From assembly GCA_017965445.1 (NCBI GenBank), contig JAGCPZ010000007.1:1-58181 (forward strand): DNA of 58,181 bases, read 5' to 3'. This document shows positions 16,395 through 25,164 of the stretch, piece by piece. Each line of letters opens with the position of its first letter. The first letter of the stretch is position 1. Made by a program: the position numbers and the translations under genes. Source of the stretch: Fibrobacter sp. (GTDB lineage Bacteria > Fibrobacterota > Fibrobacteria > Fibrobacterales > Fibrobacteraceae). Under the pieces are notes generated by a model. The model was not told the origin of the DNA. It did no database searches and saw only the letters and a list, made by a program, of their open reading frames with translations.

Positions 16395-18125
16395 GTGAAA
16401 CGGATTGTAATGTCATCGGGATTTTGGGCTTCCCTTCTTTGTACTAGCGCATTTTTTGCTTCTGCCGCCCAGGCAGAATCGGCAAAGCCAATGGCGCTTT
16501 CTTCGGAATTTCAAGAAAATACCAGAATGGAGAAACTCGTATTCTCCGGAGAATCGTTCCGTTCTTCTCCCGACGGAATGTCGAAAATCCGTTCCAACAA
16601 CGATGCCGAAGTCTATTCCTCGGGCGAGCGCTATTTTCCGGTGATGCTTGTAGAAACTGCAGACTTCAAGGCGCTTGATTCTGCGTTTATGTTCCGGTTG
16701 TTCAACGAAGAAGGCTTCAAGGAAAATAGCGTTTACGGCAGCGTTCGCGATTACTATATCGAAAGTTCCGGTGGAAAATTCAAACCGACGTTTGACATTT
16801 ATCCGGTGAAGTTGTCTCAAAACTTTAGCAATTACAATAGTGAAAGTAAGTTTATTTTGTCTTCGATAGATGTAATGGTGGAACGTGCGGATTTTAAAGC
16901 CCGCGCAAGCAAGTACGAAAAAGTCATTCCGTTTGTCATACTGCATCCCACTTCAAAGGAACAGGCGAGCAAGATTAATAGCGGTTTTTTCAACCACATG
17001 TATAGCTTGCAATATAGCGCAGGAAAAATTTATTCAAAAAATGGCTACAGCTTTAACAATTACGCTTTTGTCTCGCAGAAGGCCGAAAATAAACCGAACG
17101 CGACAAGTACAAAAGACGTTGCCATGCTTGGCGCGTTTATTCACGAGTTTAGCCATGTGATAGGCCTTGTGGATTTGTACAGCGCCGACGCGAATGGCTA
17201 TGCAACAATTGGGCCTTTACCTTTTGACGTGATGGCGCTTGGGCTGCGCAACGGAAATGGTGGATACCCTCCAACATTTTCAGCATTCGAACGCGAAGCG
17301 ATGGGTTGGCTCAAGCCGACAGAACTTGCAAATACCGACAGCGTCTATGAATTGAAAAATCTTTCTGAAATGCAGGCTTACGCCGTATCGAATCCGAATA
17401 ACAAGAACGAATATTTTATTATTGAGTACCGCCCTGCAGTAGGTTTTGATTCTAAATTGGGAAGTTCGTCTTACAGCGGTAAGCAAGGCAAGAACGGCGT
17501 CCTGATTTGGTACATCGATTACGATGCACGTGCATTTGCTAGCAATGATCCCAATAGTAATCAGAGCCACCAGCGTGTCGAAGTGAAAACGGTACTAAGC
17601 AAAAATCAGGAATCCTTTACTGGTTTTGAATTTGTCAATAACATAGACAAGGCTGCGATACAAGGTATTTACAACATCGTCTTTGACGGGAATGACCGTG
17701 TGTGCTTTACGGTCAACCGTTCCAAGTCACTTGACAAGTGCCCTGAAAATAAGGTTGTGTCAAGTTCGTCTGCGGATTTGCCTCATTCGTCAAGTTCCGT
17801 TGCAAAATCAAGCTCTTCGGCGGTCGCCCCAAAATCATCGGTAGCCGCGGCTTCGTCCAGTTCGAAGGCCACAGATTTTGCCAATTTGCCGAAAGCGGCG
17901 CACAACGTGCATCTGCATGTATCCCACGAAAAATTGGCTGTCGAAGTCCCTGTAACGGGCCAAAAGACGCTCCGTTTTTACGACGCACTCGGAAATGTTG
18001 TTAGTACGTACATGTTTAAGGAAACATTTGTTTCTTTTGACGTTTCTGGGCGAAAACGTTCCGTCTTTGCCGTACTTGATGTGGATGGAAGGCGATTGCT
18101 GACAAAACGTATCCAGTTTCGTTGA
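16395..18125 (+). CDS. M6-family secreted metalloprotease
   Basis: 576 aa from GTG 16395 (VKRIVMSSGFWASLL); the next ATG at 16410 would lose the basic n-region of the signal peptide. Cleavage is likely after AAQA. The zinc site HEFSHVIGLVDLYS fits the M6 (immune inhibitor A) pattern HExxHxxGLxDxY. The N-terminal part has YFPVMLVETADF and VRDYYIESSGGKF, also typical of M6. A serine linker (about 475-515) leads to a C-terminal sorting-like domain (LRFYDALGNVVSTY...). It is divergent from the serine-repeat gene. No clear Shine-Dalgarno. Secreted or surface-bound peptidase; substrate unknown. Confidence 0.85.
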   Translation: MKRIVMSSGFWASLLCTSAFFASAAQAESAKPMALSSEFQENTRMEKLVFSGESFRSSPDGMSKIRSNNDAEVYSSGERYFPVMLVETADFKALDSAFMFRLFNEEGFKENSVYGSVRDYYIESSGGKFKPTFDIYPVKLSQNFSNYNSESKFILSSIDVMVERADFKARASKYEKVIPFVILHPTSKEQASKINSGFFNHMYSLQYSAGKIYSKNGYSFNNYAFVSQKAENKPNATSTKDVAMLGAFIHEFSHVIGLVDLYSADANGYATIGPLPFDVMALGLRNGNGGYPPTFSAFEREAMGWLKPTELANTDSVYELKNLSEMQAYAVSNPNNKNEYFIIEYRPAVGFDSKLGSSSYSGKQGKNGVLIWYIDYDARAFASNDPNSNQSHQRVEVKTVLSKNQESFTGFEFVNNIDKAAIQGIYNIVFDGNDRVCFTVNRSKSLDKCPENKVVSSSSADLPHSSSSVAKSSSSAVAPKSSVAAASSSSKATDFANLPKAAHNVHLHVSHEKLAVEVPVTGQKTLRFYDALGNVVSTYMFKETFVSFDVSGRKRSVFAVLDVDGRRLLTKRIQFR

Positions 18126-18207
18126 AAATTTTCTGCATTAAAATACAGTTAATTATATTTTTAATAAATTGATTGTACGGAGTTGCATTTGCAAGATGAG
18201 GTCTCGA

Positions 18208-19416
18208 ATGAAAAAGATTTATTTGCTGGGGATGGGCGCAATTGCGTTTGCCTTGTTCGGTTGCGCACTCGGAAAGGGCGATAGCGTATCCAACGAAAAA
18301 AACTTTAAAGGAAAGACGGGTATCATTGGCGTGTTCCGCCAGCCGGCATATTATTGCGGAGAAGGAATCCCGCACACGATGACTCTTGGCGGCAAGTCCA
18401 TTATCGTAAAGCCAGCCTTTAGCACTGAACAAGAAAACGTGTTCTTTAGCGAAATGCAGCCGGGGGTTGCTACGCTTACCGAATACAAATACAGCTGCCG
18501 TGATAACGAAAACACGATGTCACTCGATACGACGGGTTCTGGCAACGAACGCTTCCCCACATCGGTTGTAATTCCAGACAAAGGTTTCTGTAAAGTCGTG
18601 ATTTCGTTCTTGGAGGGCGATACGCTGTTTACTTATAACGGAGATATCCTGAGTGAACAATTTGCGAAAGCTGAAGTCGCCGTGAATACCGACAGCATTC
18701 CGTTCTGCGAAATTCGCGACAACAAAGGGCAAACCGTCTCGATGGCCAACCGAGATTCTATCTTAGATGCAAAATTCGACGCTGCCGTGAAAGACGCATC
18801 CGAAGCTCTCGAAGAAGAAAAATTCACGGTCGTGACACTTGATGACTATAGCGACAAAGTAACGTGGAACGCGGACAAGACGCAGCTTCTTGTGGTAACG
18901 CTGACGTCCGATCCTGATTTTTACAAGGAAGGTGAAACAGTCAAGTCCGACAGTGTCGTGTGGGTTGTGAACGAAAAGGAATTCCTTATGTGGTTCCAGG
19001 ATCACAAGGAAGGCGTAATCAACTGGGACCTGAGATTCAAGCAGCTGTTTGGCGAACCGAGAACATCTCAGGCAACTCATATGGCTTTCTTGTGGGTGAG
19101 CCCGAACGACTTGATGCGACCGGCTTATGTCCCGGACGTGAAGGCTTACGACATGCGCACTGGATTCGAAGGCAATGACGCCGATAACACCGAACGCATG
19201 ATGTGGTTCAAGAACTGGTTCGACGCCCACGCCAAAAATATTTACACAGGTCCAAACGCCCGTCCGTGGACTCGCTTAGGTTATACGTATGACTGGGGCA
19301 GTAAGACGGACAAGTACGGACTCACAGAATACATCATCGTGCCAGGCTCCAACATGGAAGTCCGCTTTACGCGAAACCTGCAGTTTGTCGCCAACTGGAT
19401 GAAAGACAGGAAATAG
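18208..19416 (+). CDS. Lipoprotein of unknown function
   Basis: 402 aa from ATG 18208, chosen because GAGG lies 7 nt upstream and it gives a clean signal peptide MKKIYLLGMGAIAFALFGC with lipobox Cys19. The early part has repeated FRQPAYYCGEG and GNERFPTSVVIPDKGF modules, the middle is acidic (SEALEEEKFTVVTLDDYSD), and the end is tryptophan-rich (MMWFKNWFDAHAKN, GYTYDWGSKTDKYG). No domain recognised. It follows the M6 protease in the same direction after 82 nt with a TATATTTTTAAT segment between, so it may have its own promoter. Confidence 0.65.
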   Translation: MKKIYLLGMGAIAFALFGCALGKGDSVSNEKNFKGKTGIIGVFRQPAYYCGEGIPHTMTLGGKSIIVKPAFSTEQENVFFSEMQPGVATLTEYKYSCRDNENTMSLDTTGSGNERFPTSVVIPDKGFCKVVISFLEGDTLFTYNGDILSEQFAKAEVAVNTDSIPFCEIRDNKGQTVSMANRDSILDAKFDAAVKDASEALEEEKFTVVTLDDYSDKVTWNADKTQLLVVTLTSDPDFYKEGETVKSDSVVWVVNEKEFLMWFQDHKEGVINWDLRFKQLFGEPRTSQATHMAFLWVSPNDLMRPAYVPDVKAYDMRTGFEGNDADNTERMMWFKNWFDAHAKNIYTGPNARPWTRLGYTYDWGSKTDKYGLTEYIIVPGSNMEVRFTRNLQFVANWMKDRK

Positions 19417-19553
19417 TTAGGAGTAACTAGTTCTAAGTTACTAGTTACTAGATAAGCATCCTAGCCTACGCTTGTCATTCCTCTTCGATGCATGACTGTT
19501 TCGCCTCGGATATAGAAACATGTAAGCATGTTTATGCATCACTCGGTTCCTAC

Positions 19554-19581
19554 GTCATTCCGGACTTGATCCGGAATCACC
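19554..19581. repeat. Palindromic dispersed repeat at the 3' end of the TrmB-like gene
   Basis: ATTCCGG-ACTTGAT-CCGGAAT hairpin, same family as the units at 30611-30720 and 42453-42477. It overlaps the stop codon of the minus-strand gene (19577-19579), so the repeat defines that protein's C-terminus. Confidence 0.65.
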
Positions 19582-20437
19582 TTTTTACAGTTACTCGCCA
19601 CAGCTTTTGTCCGGCATCCTTGTACTTGCGTTCAAAAGCGGTTTCTGGAGCGGCAGGGGCGAACGACTCGCACTTAATTGCCATTCCCGCCTCCGAGCGG
19701 TCAGACAACACAATCCTCGCGGCTTCAGCAAATTCGCGGGCGTAAATTTCCCAGTTCGTTCGGAGTTCTGTCACGCCGCCTAATGCAAGCAGCGTCGGAA
19801 AAATCGGGTGCATGTGAAATCGTCTCGTCGCTTCGCTCTGCTTTGGCCACGGGTTCGGGTAATAAATGGCATGGTAGGGAATAACCCATTCCCCGGTTTT
19901 GACACGGTCTAGCGCGAGCCTCCAAAAGTCCAAGAGTTCTGCACGAATCCAGAATGCATTTCGCGGAACGTCTTCGCCCGCCGTTTGTACTGGATTCCCG
20001 GCCTTGTTGAGGCGGGCAAAAGACTTGTCAATCCCGATGACGGGAATGTTCGGGAAACGTCGGGCGATATGAATCGTACTTTCGCCCGTGCCGCACCCGG
20101 AATCGAGAATCACGGCCTTCGTAAAGGTCCCTGAGCTTGTCGAAGGGCCGGGGTCAGCTTCACACATTCCACTTGTCACCCCGCACTGAGCCTGTCCTGA
20201 GCGAAGTCGAAGGATCTCGGGGTCACCATTTCCTGCAGCGGTTAGAGACTCCGTGGCATTCCTCGTCGCGCAATCCGCATAGAACTTCTTTACGAACTCT
20301 TCCGCTTGAGCAAACGCCTCTCGCGTATGCCCTGCTATAGGGCGCAAAAAAGTTGTCCGCGCATACTTGCGGACAACTTCTTCAAGATCTTTATGTAGAG
20401 TCTCTTGATTCGATGTGACTGAATTCGCACCGGCCAT
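19577..20437 (-). CDS. TrmB-like tRNA (guanine-N7) methyltransferase-family protein
   Basis: 286 aa from ATG 20437; its first base is the last base of the upstream stop (TAATG). SAM motif AVILDSGCGTGESTIHIA (about 108-125), acidic VIGIDKSF, and YYPNPWPKQSEATRRF, the counterpart of TrmB FPDPWPK with the following basic patch. TrmB makes m7G46 in tRNA. The protein is longer than usual TrmB (about 210-240 aa). Residues 71-103 are encoded by dispersed repeats inserted in frame just before the SAM motif. It is grouped with a lipoprotein and a TIGR02147 gene, odd company for a tRNA enzyme, so it could be a divergent paralogue. Confidence 0.75.
   Translation of the reverse strand: MAGANSVTSNQETLHKDLEEVVRKYARTTFLRPIAGHTREAFAQAEEFVKKFYADCATRNATESLTAAGNGDPEILRLRSGQAQCGVTSGMCEADPGPSTSSGTFTKAVILDSGCGTGESTIHIARRFPNIPVIGIDKSFARLNKAGNPVQTAGEDVPRNAFWIRAELLDFWRLALDRVKTGEWVIPYHAIYYPNPWPKQSEATRRFHMHPIFPTLLALGGVTELRTNWEIYAREFAEAARIVLSDRSEAGMAIKCESFAPAAPETAFERKYKDAGQKLWRVTVKR
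20129..20227. repeat. Two dispersed repeat units inserted in frame in the TrmB-like gene
   Basis: Contains CCTGAGCTTGTCGAAGG and ACTGAGCCTGTCCTGAGCG followed by AAGTCGAAGGAT, both of a repeat family seen scattered in many bacterial genomes. 99 nt, no stop in the gene's frame; they encode GDPEILRLRSGQAQ...PGPSTSSG. Confidence 0.75.
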
Positions 20438-21765
20438 TATTGCTGCTGCTTCCAAATATCCAGCAGGTCCTTGCCGATGAATTTGAGGTTGTCGAAGTGG
20501 AGTTCCACATCGGCATGGAATACGAGAGCAAGCGTGGTTATGCTCTTGCGGTCTGCCTCGTACGGTAAAATATCGGTCAGAGCTAACTTGTATGTTTTCT
20601 TTTTCTCTGAAAGTTCAATGGGGAATTTCCCAGCCGTATATACAGGAATTGGCGATGACGTGTCCGTAACTTTGCGGTTGTCGTCGGAAATCTGAATTTC
20701 TCCAGATCCCTTGCCCCATGCGTCAAAAGCGATGGAATCAACGGAACTCAAATCGTAGCTCCACCCGATGTTGCCGATATTCATTCCAAAACAAACCCAC
20801 TGTTGCTTATAAAGCGCCGTGTCTGGGAAACCGACGGTAAAATGAACTTCCTTGCCTCCATTACCGTCGTCTTGAATCAGTGCGAGGAATGGATTCAACG
20901 CGGTTTGAGGCGTTAGTTCTGGAGTTATATTGAAGAACATGAAGTTCGGGTTCGATGTCAGCGACCACATGCCGCCATATCCGCCGATGGTGTATTCCGA
21001 CGCGAGAAGGTTATGGTTGTCGCCGTCTTCGAAGTCTTCGACGAGAAGCGTCATGTTTTTCTGGACGGTATCCTTCTTAGTCGTATCTTTCGGTTGTGTT
21101 TTCGGCTTGAGCGTGGTGAGCGAATCGCCTGCGGCGACCTTGATGGGAACATCCAACGTGTCGTGCTTGGTTCCGTTCGGTATGAACACCATGTCCAGCT
21201 TGCCTGCCGGAAGACCGAAAACTTCGAACTTGCCATTGATGATGGCAGCGGAGTGGTCTAGACCGCGGAACTTGACAAAGCCACTCATGTTCTTTTCGTT
21301 TACGCTAATGGAATCCTTAATGAAGTCGGATACGTTGCCACCGATATAGACGGCCCTTTGCAAAGTCTGCTTGCCCAGGTCGAGATCTTTCACCTCGTGG
21401 ACATTGACAGGTAGCTGGAGTGCCGTTCCGTTGAGGCTTGCTTCCATCGTGTAATTGCCAATAGCGACATTTTCGATGGTGACAACACCCTCGTCGTTGG
21501 CAGTAGCGATGTAACCCTGCCCATCGAGACTTGCCTGTTCCACAAGTTTTACGCGGGCATTGGCTGCAGGTGCGTCCGCGATAAGGATTTGTGCCGTGAT
21601 AGCGTTACCCGCTTCGGTACCGCTCGGACCGCCGCCAGCGACTTCAGTACCACAAGCGCACAGCGAAAACCCGATTGCAAGCGGGGCAATCAGTGCAAGT
21701 ATGCGTCTGGTTCTGTTCTGCTTCACGTCCATATCCTTAATATATATTTTCTTTTTGAAAATCAT
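20437..21765 (-). CDS. Lipoprotein with carboxypeptidase-regulatory-like and carbohydrate-binding-like domains
   Basis: 442 aa. The start at ATG 21765 is fixed by GGAGGT 5 nt upstream and by ATGA overlap with the preceding TIGR02147 gene; the n-region is long (22 residues). Lipobox SLCAC. Residues ~55-130 (NAITAQILIADAPAANARVKL...IENVAIGNYTMEASL) look like a carboxypeptidase regulatory-like Ig fold; a second such module may follow to about 225. The C-terminal 200 residues start LLVEDFEDGDNHN and include WSYDLSSVDSIAFDAWGKG and ALVFHADVELHFDNLKFIG, the pattern of CBM11/CBM30-type jelly-roll modules that bind glucans. Likely a surface polysaccharide-binding protein; inference. Confidence 0.7.
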   Translation of the reverse strand: MIFKKKIYIKDMDVKQNRTRRILALIAPLAIGFSLCACGTEVAGGGPSGTEAGNAITAQILIADAPAANARVKLVEQASLDGQGYIATANDEGVVTIENVAIGNYTMEASLNGTALQLPVNVHEVKDLDLGKQTLQRAVYIGGNVSDFIKDSISVNEKNMSGFVKFRGLDHSAAIINGKFEVFGLPAGKLDMVFIPNGTKHDTLDVPIKVAAGDSLTTLKPKTQPKDTTKKDTVQKNMTLLVEDFEDGDNHNLLASEYTIGGYGGMWSLTSNPNFMFFNITPELTPQTALNPFLALIQDDGNGGKEVHFTVGFPDTALYKQQWVCFGMNIGNIGWSYDLSSVDSIAFDAWGKGSGEIQISDDNRKVTDTSSPIPVYTAGKFPIELSEKKKTYKLALTDILPYEADRKSITTLALVFHADVELHFDNLKFIGKDLLDIWKQQQ

Positions 21766-22628
21766 TTTCCACCTCCGTTGTTTTCGGGCGAGGTAGGACC
21801 AGTTGCCGGGTCTGCCACCTTGTCGGAGAGGGGGAACATTGCGATATTCAATGCATATACGCGATCGGCGCGTTCGCTTTTGCGTGCAAATTGCAGGAGC
21901 CCTCTGCGGAATTCCTCAATTTTGTGCTTGATTTCGGGCAGGTCGGATTCATCTGCGGTAAATACGACGCTCGAAATGTCACGCTCTTCAGGTTTATGGC
22001 GGTCCAGCGATTCCTGCGCAAGTTCCATCGTGTGCCTATGGAAACTGCGAACCGCGGAACTCTTGACTTCGCCGCCGGTACTGATAATCTGGTCGGTGAT
22101 ATTCCAGCCGCCAGTGCCGTCGGGAACGACAAGTCCGAGTTGCTTTAAAATGCCAAGCGCATTGCGGGCGTCATCCTGCGAAATGGGCGGGTTCAAATGC
22201 TTGCCAAGGCCGGTGATGTCGCTAGTATCCTTCGTGATGCCGATAAGGGCGCGAAGCGCAGCGCAAGCCCAGCTACCAAAATAGGCCAGTTCCGGTTCCG
22301 AAAGCACGCGCGTTTCAAGCGAGCGGAGTTCCAAAAGCTTGTAGTAAAGCTCGGAAAGCGTCTGCTTCGCCTTGGTCTTGTTGAACCTGTAAAGAGTCTT
22401 GAAATATTCGGCACGACGGTCATCGAGACCGCAAATTCTGATGAACACCGGAAGCGTGCCCTCATTCAGGTGGCCTTCTTTCTGAAATACGCGGACGAGC
22501 CAAGCCGGATCAACACCGGTTTTCTGGCCAAGATAACGGTACGAAGTGAAAGGATTGTCTTTTTTGGTCTCGACAAACCAGTCCTTCAAGTACTCACGGT
22601 ATTCCAAATAGTCTAAAACTTCAGGCAT
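21762..22628 (-). CDS. TIGR02147-family putative transcription regulator (copy 1)
   Basis: 288 aa. N-terminus VLDYLEYREYLKDWFVETKK matches the family start. Residues ~25-65 (TSYRYLGQKTGVDPAWLVRVFQ) form a probable XRE-like helix-turn-helix. Residues ~160-190 (ARNALGILKQLGLVVPDGTGGW) fit a winged helix. The C-terminal part ends ALNIAMFPLSDK, as in the other copies (YRLNLQLFPISE). It is coupled by ATGA to the lipoprotein gene. No cassette-type GAATAC operator is present; different palindromes precede it. It is the most divergent of the four copies here. Regulator role is inferred from fold and gene pairing. Confidence 0.8.
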   Translation of the reverse strand: MPEVLDYLEYREYLKDWFVETKKDNPFTSYRYLGQKTGVDPAWLVRVFQKEGHLNEGTLPVFIRICGLDDRRAEYFKTLYRFNKTKAKQTLSELYYKLLELRSLETRVLSEPELAYFGSWACAALRALIGITKDTSDITGLGKHLNPPISQDDARNALGILKQLGLVVPDGTGGWNITDQIISTGGEVKSSAVRSFHRHTMELAQESLDRHKPEERDISSVVFTADESDLPEIKHKIEEFRRGLLQFARKSERADRVYALNIAMFPLSDKVADPATGPTSPENNGGGK

Positions 22629-22632
22629 ACTA

Positions 22633-22711
22633 TAAATTTACCATTGTTCAGCCCAAATGTTGAGAAATGCCGTTGAGAAAACGTTGTTTTTTGTTGCAAA
22701 TTGTTCAACAA
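22633..22711 (-). promoter_or_regulatory. Promoter and operator-like repeats upstream of TIGR02147 copy 1
   Basis: TAAATTTA (22633-22640) lies 4 nt before the ATG. Upstream are two GTTGAGAAA direct repeats (22659-22667, 22672-22680), a palindrome TTGTT-C-AACAA (22701-22711) and TTGTTG at 22691. Weak by itself; stronger by analogy with copies 2-4. Confidence 0.4.
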
Positions 22712-22826
22712 CAGGCGAAAAACGCCTTTTTTCACGCTAGATTTGGAACTTTTTGTCCCTCAACGAGTTACGATGTGATTGTCATCACCGTTTAGTCAGC
22801 CTTGCAAGCATTCTCTCGTCTAAAAA

Positions 22827-23693
22827 TTACCCTTCCAAGAACTTGAGCAATTCCGGCATCTTGTTGTGCGCGTCTTCCTTGCCAAGTTCGTAGAGTTCCG
22901 CGATTTTTTTCTTGTTCGTCTCGATTTGCGAAATCTTGATAAGGCGGCTCGGGCGGAAAATGAACACCTTGCCCTCGGATTCGAGCTTCGCAAGCTTGTC
23001 CAATGCTTGGTTATAGCGGATGTGGCGCGTAGCAACCGCTTCCACGAACTTGGGATAATGGCGGAACGCCAGCTTGACGAGCGGGAGTCCTTTGTTCAGC
23101 TTTTTGCGGTAACCAAGCGGGCGCGTAAGGATGACCACGGCGCGTTCAAATCCACCTTTGAACAACGGATCAAACGGGATGCTGTCGGCAATGCCTCCGT
23201 CTAGATATTTTTTTCCATGAATCTCGACAACATTGCTCAAAATCGGGATGCTCGCCGAAGCGCGAATGTAGTTCATCTCGTCTTCGTTCCGGTAATCCGT
23301 AATGCGTGGATACACCGCAAGGCCAGTTTCCACATCCGTCATGCAGACACGAAATTCCGTGTCTGCACATTCTTCAGTAAACTTATCAAAGTCGAAAGGG
23401 TCTAATTTGTACGGGACTTGCTTGTAGCAATAGTCAAAAGCGAAATAGTCACCCGTGAAAAGCAGATTCCTAAAGCTCATGTATCGAGGACTTTTGGAAT
23501 GGATTGTGTCGATGCGGAAGTTACGACCAACTTGGCCCGAAAGATAGCTGCATAAATGCGTAGCTCCAGCGGACGTACCAGCGGCCCCGCCAAACTTGAT
23601 TTCTTTGTCGGCAAGAATATCGAGAATACCGCCGGAATAAGCGCCGCGCAATCCTCCACCTTCAACAACCAGGGCCGTATTTTTATACTTCAT
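22827..23693 (-). CDS. Patatin-like phospholipase
   Basis: 288 aa. ALVVEGGGLRGAYSGGIL has the oxyanion G-G-G-x-R-G motif, GTSAGATH the nucleophile elbow GxSxG (Ser about 42), and KYLDGGIADSIPF the catalytic DGG. The C-terminal sequence FRHYPKFVEAVATRHIRYNQAL is typical of the bacterial YjjU-type branch. No signal peptide; cytoplasmic or membrane-associated lipid acyl hydrolase. Single gene; 95 nt from the nudix gene upstream. A hairpin overlaps its ribosome site. Confidence 0.9.
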   Translation of the reverse strand: MKYKNTALVVEGGGLRGAYSGGILDILADKEIKFGGAAGTSAGATHLCSYLSGQVGRNFRIDTIHSKSPRYMSFRNLLFTGDYFAFDYCYKQVPYKLDPFDFDKFTEECADTEFRVCMTDVETGLAVYPRITDYRNEDEMNYIRASASIPILSNVVEIHGKKYLDGGIADSIPFDPLFKGGFERAVVILTRPLGYRKKLNKGLPLVKLAFRHYPKFVEAVATRHIRYNQALDKLAKLESEGKVFIFRPSRLIKISQIETNKKKIAELYELGKEDAHNKMPELLKFLEG

Positions 23694-23701
23694 GAATCCA
23701 T

Positions 23702-23722
23702 CCCTCCGGGCAAAATCCCGGA
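23702..23722 (-). promoter_or_regulatory. Hairpin masking the patatin ribosome-binding site
   Basis: TCCGGG and CCCGGA pair perfectly around 6 nt, and part of the Shine-Dalgarno GGAGGG lies in the stem, 9 nt before the ATG. It could be a dispersed palindromic repeat that landed in the leader or a real translational control; cannot be told apart here. Confidence 0.4.
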
Positions 23723-23788
23723 ATCAATCGGTCCCCACACCCAATAAAAATTTATATAAAAGGCAAAACGTTGTAAACTATTTTAAAC

Positions 23789-24337
23789 TTATTTTTGTGT
23801 AATTTGTATTGACTGTATCCAGGCGTAATCTTTGGGATGCTCCACGAACTTTTCGGGATTCTGCGCATGGAAAGCGATAAATTCTGCGGGAGTCATCCAG
23901 ACAAAATCATCAACTTCGTCCGGTTGCGGCACGAGATTCGCAGCTTCGGCATCGGTAAGAACAATCTTGTACGTATCATAATACTCGTTGTCGAAATACG
24001 TCCCGTTGTTCAATACGTTTTCGTGAGTCGCTTCAAAAAGGTATTCGAGATCTTCGGGGCGCTTTGCGACACCCATCTCTTCGCGGAGTTCGCGAACAGC
24101 GGCATTCCGGCTATCATCGCCTGCGGTAATGTGCCCCGCACAGCTTGTATCTAGCAGATTCGGATTGTTTTCCTTAAGATGACTACGAAGCTGAAAGACG
24201 ATTTTCCCGTGCGTGTCAAAAGCCCAAATGTGAACAGTACGATGCCAAAGTCCCTTCGAGTGGACTTCTGTTCTGCCGCAAGAATACCCCGCCGGCGTTC
24301 CATCGCTATTCAAAATATCAATTTGTTCTTCAATCAT
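23789..24337 (-). CDS. NUDIX hydrolase, IDI/YfcD-like
   Basis: 182 aa from ATG 24337 (AAGG 5 nt upstream; the start does not overlap the gene before). Nudix box GHITAGDDSRNAAVRELREEMGV spans about residues 68-90, with Asp replacing the first Glu, as in the isopentenyl-diphosphate isomerase-like subgroup. Preceded by LWHRTVHIWAFDTHGKIVFQLRS, also IDI-like. Probably hydrolyses a nucleoside-diphosphate derivative; substrate unknown. Last gene of the purA train. Confidence 0.88.
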   Translation of the reverse strand: MIEEQIDILNSDGTPAGYSCGRTEVHSKGLWHRTVHIWAFDTHGKIVFQLRSHLKENNPNLLDTSCAGHITAGDDSRNAAVRELREEMGVAKRPEDLEYLFEATHENVLNNGTYFDNEYYDTYKIVLTDAEAANLVPQPDEVDDFVWMTPAEFIAFHAQNPEKFVEHPKDYAWIQSIQITQK

Positions 24338-24351
24338 AAACCTTGACTTGT

Positions 24352-25158
24352 TTATCCACCGATTTGTTTGTAACTTACGGGAATGTTGAGTCGCCATGTG
24401 CCAATGCCGAACGATTTTCCGCGGGTTATGCGCTTCACACGAATTTCAAGGAAGGTAGCCTCGTCACGCATAAACGAAATTTTCGATGGAGTTTTGACAC
24501 CACTGAACACCTTATATTCTTCAATGACGAGTTTTTCGTCCTTGCCGTCGCGACCAAGTGTTGCAAGCCAGAGCACTTCACCGTCTTTTTCGGCATAAGT
24601 ATAGTGGCGGGTCAGCGCATCACGTGCTTCATGAATTTTCACAATAGCAGAATCGGCGCCTGCGGAATTCACATACAAAGTATCACGCACCGAGATTTCT
24701 TCGAGATTCTCAGGGATGACTTTCCCGTCAAAAATTCCGGCCACCTGATGAATATGCACCAGCGGAAGCGAGGGATCATTAAACAATCCGACCATATAAC
24801 CGGCACCCTTCACGTACAATTTTTCCGTAGGGAACACCATCTTCCAGCCTTCCTCAAGCCAGAGGAGCGAGGCAACGCCAATTCCTAACGTGCCCGTCAA
24901 TTCCATGCGATAGCGCTTGTTCGGAACCGAAAACAGAACGGCATCCAAATCCTGCGACTTTCCATCTGGAGAATGGATGGTCAGGGCAAAGGCCGCCTTC
25001 AAACTATCAGCGGGAGCAGGTTCAGAATTCGCCGTGGCAGAAGTCGTTTTTTTATTGCCAGTGCAACCTGTCAAAAAAAGCGACAGCAGCACCAACAAAA
25101 ACAATTCCCGTCCAAAACCCCGCACAAGGGCGCTCTTTTTCGCCATCGCCAAGGTCAT
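24352..25158 (-). CDS. LolB-like/DUF4292-like outer-membrane lipoprotein
   Basis: 268 aa. Signal peptide with lipobox FLTGC (Cys about 32). The mature part is beta-rich: FALTIHSPDGKSQDLDAVLFSVPNKRYRMELTGTLGIGVASLLWLEEGW resembles the half-barrel of LolB and of DUF4292 proteins that handle lipoproteins. It ends with YKVFSGVKTPSKISFM and GTWRLNIPVSYKQIG. GTAGGT at the end of the TPR gene serves as ribosome site. Just downstream of a TPR lipoprotein, a pairing common for outer-membrane assembly factors. Family call by pattern only. Confidence 0.65.
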   Translation of the reverse strand: MTLAMAKKSALVRGFGRELFLLVLLSLFLTGCTGNKKTTSATANSEPAPADSLKAAFALTIHSPDGKSQDLDAVLFSVPNKRYRMELTGTLGIGVASLLWLEEGWKMVFPTEKLYVKGAGYMVGLFNDPSLPLVHIHQVAGIFDGKVIPENLEEISVRDTLYVNSAGADSAIVKIHEARDALTRHYTYAEKDGEVLWLATLGRDGKDEKLVIEEYKVFSGVKTPSKISFMRDEATFLEIRVKRITRGKSFGIGTWRLNIPVSYKQIGG

Positions 25159-25164
25159 AAGAAC

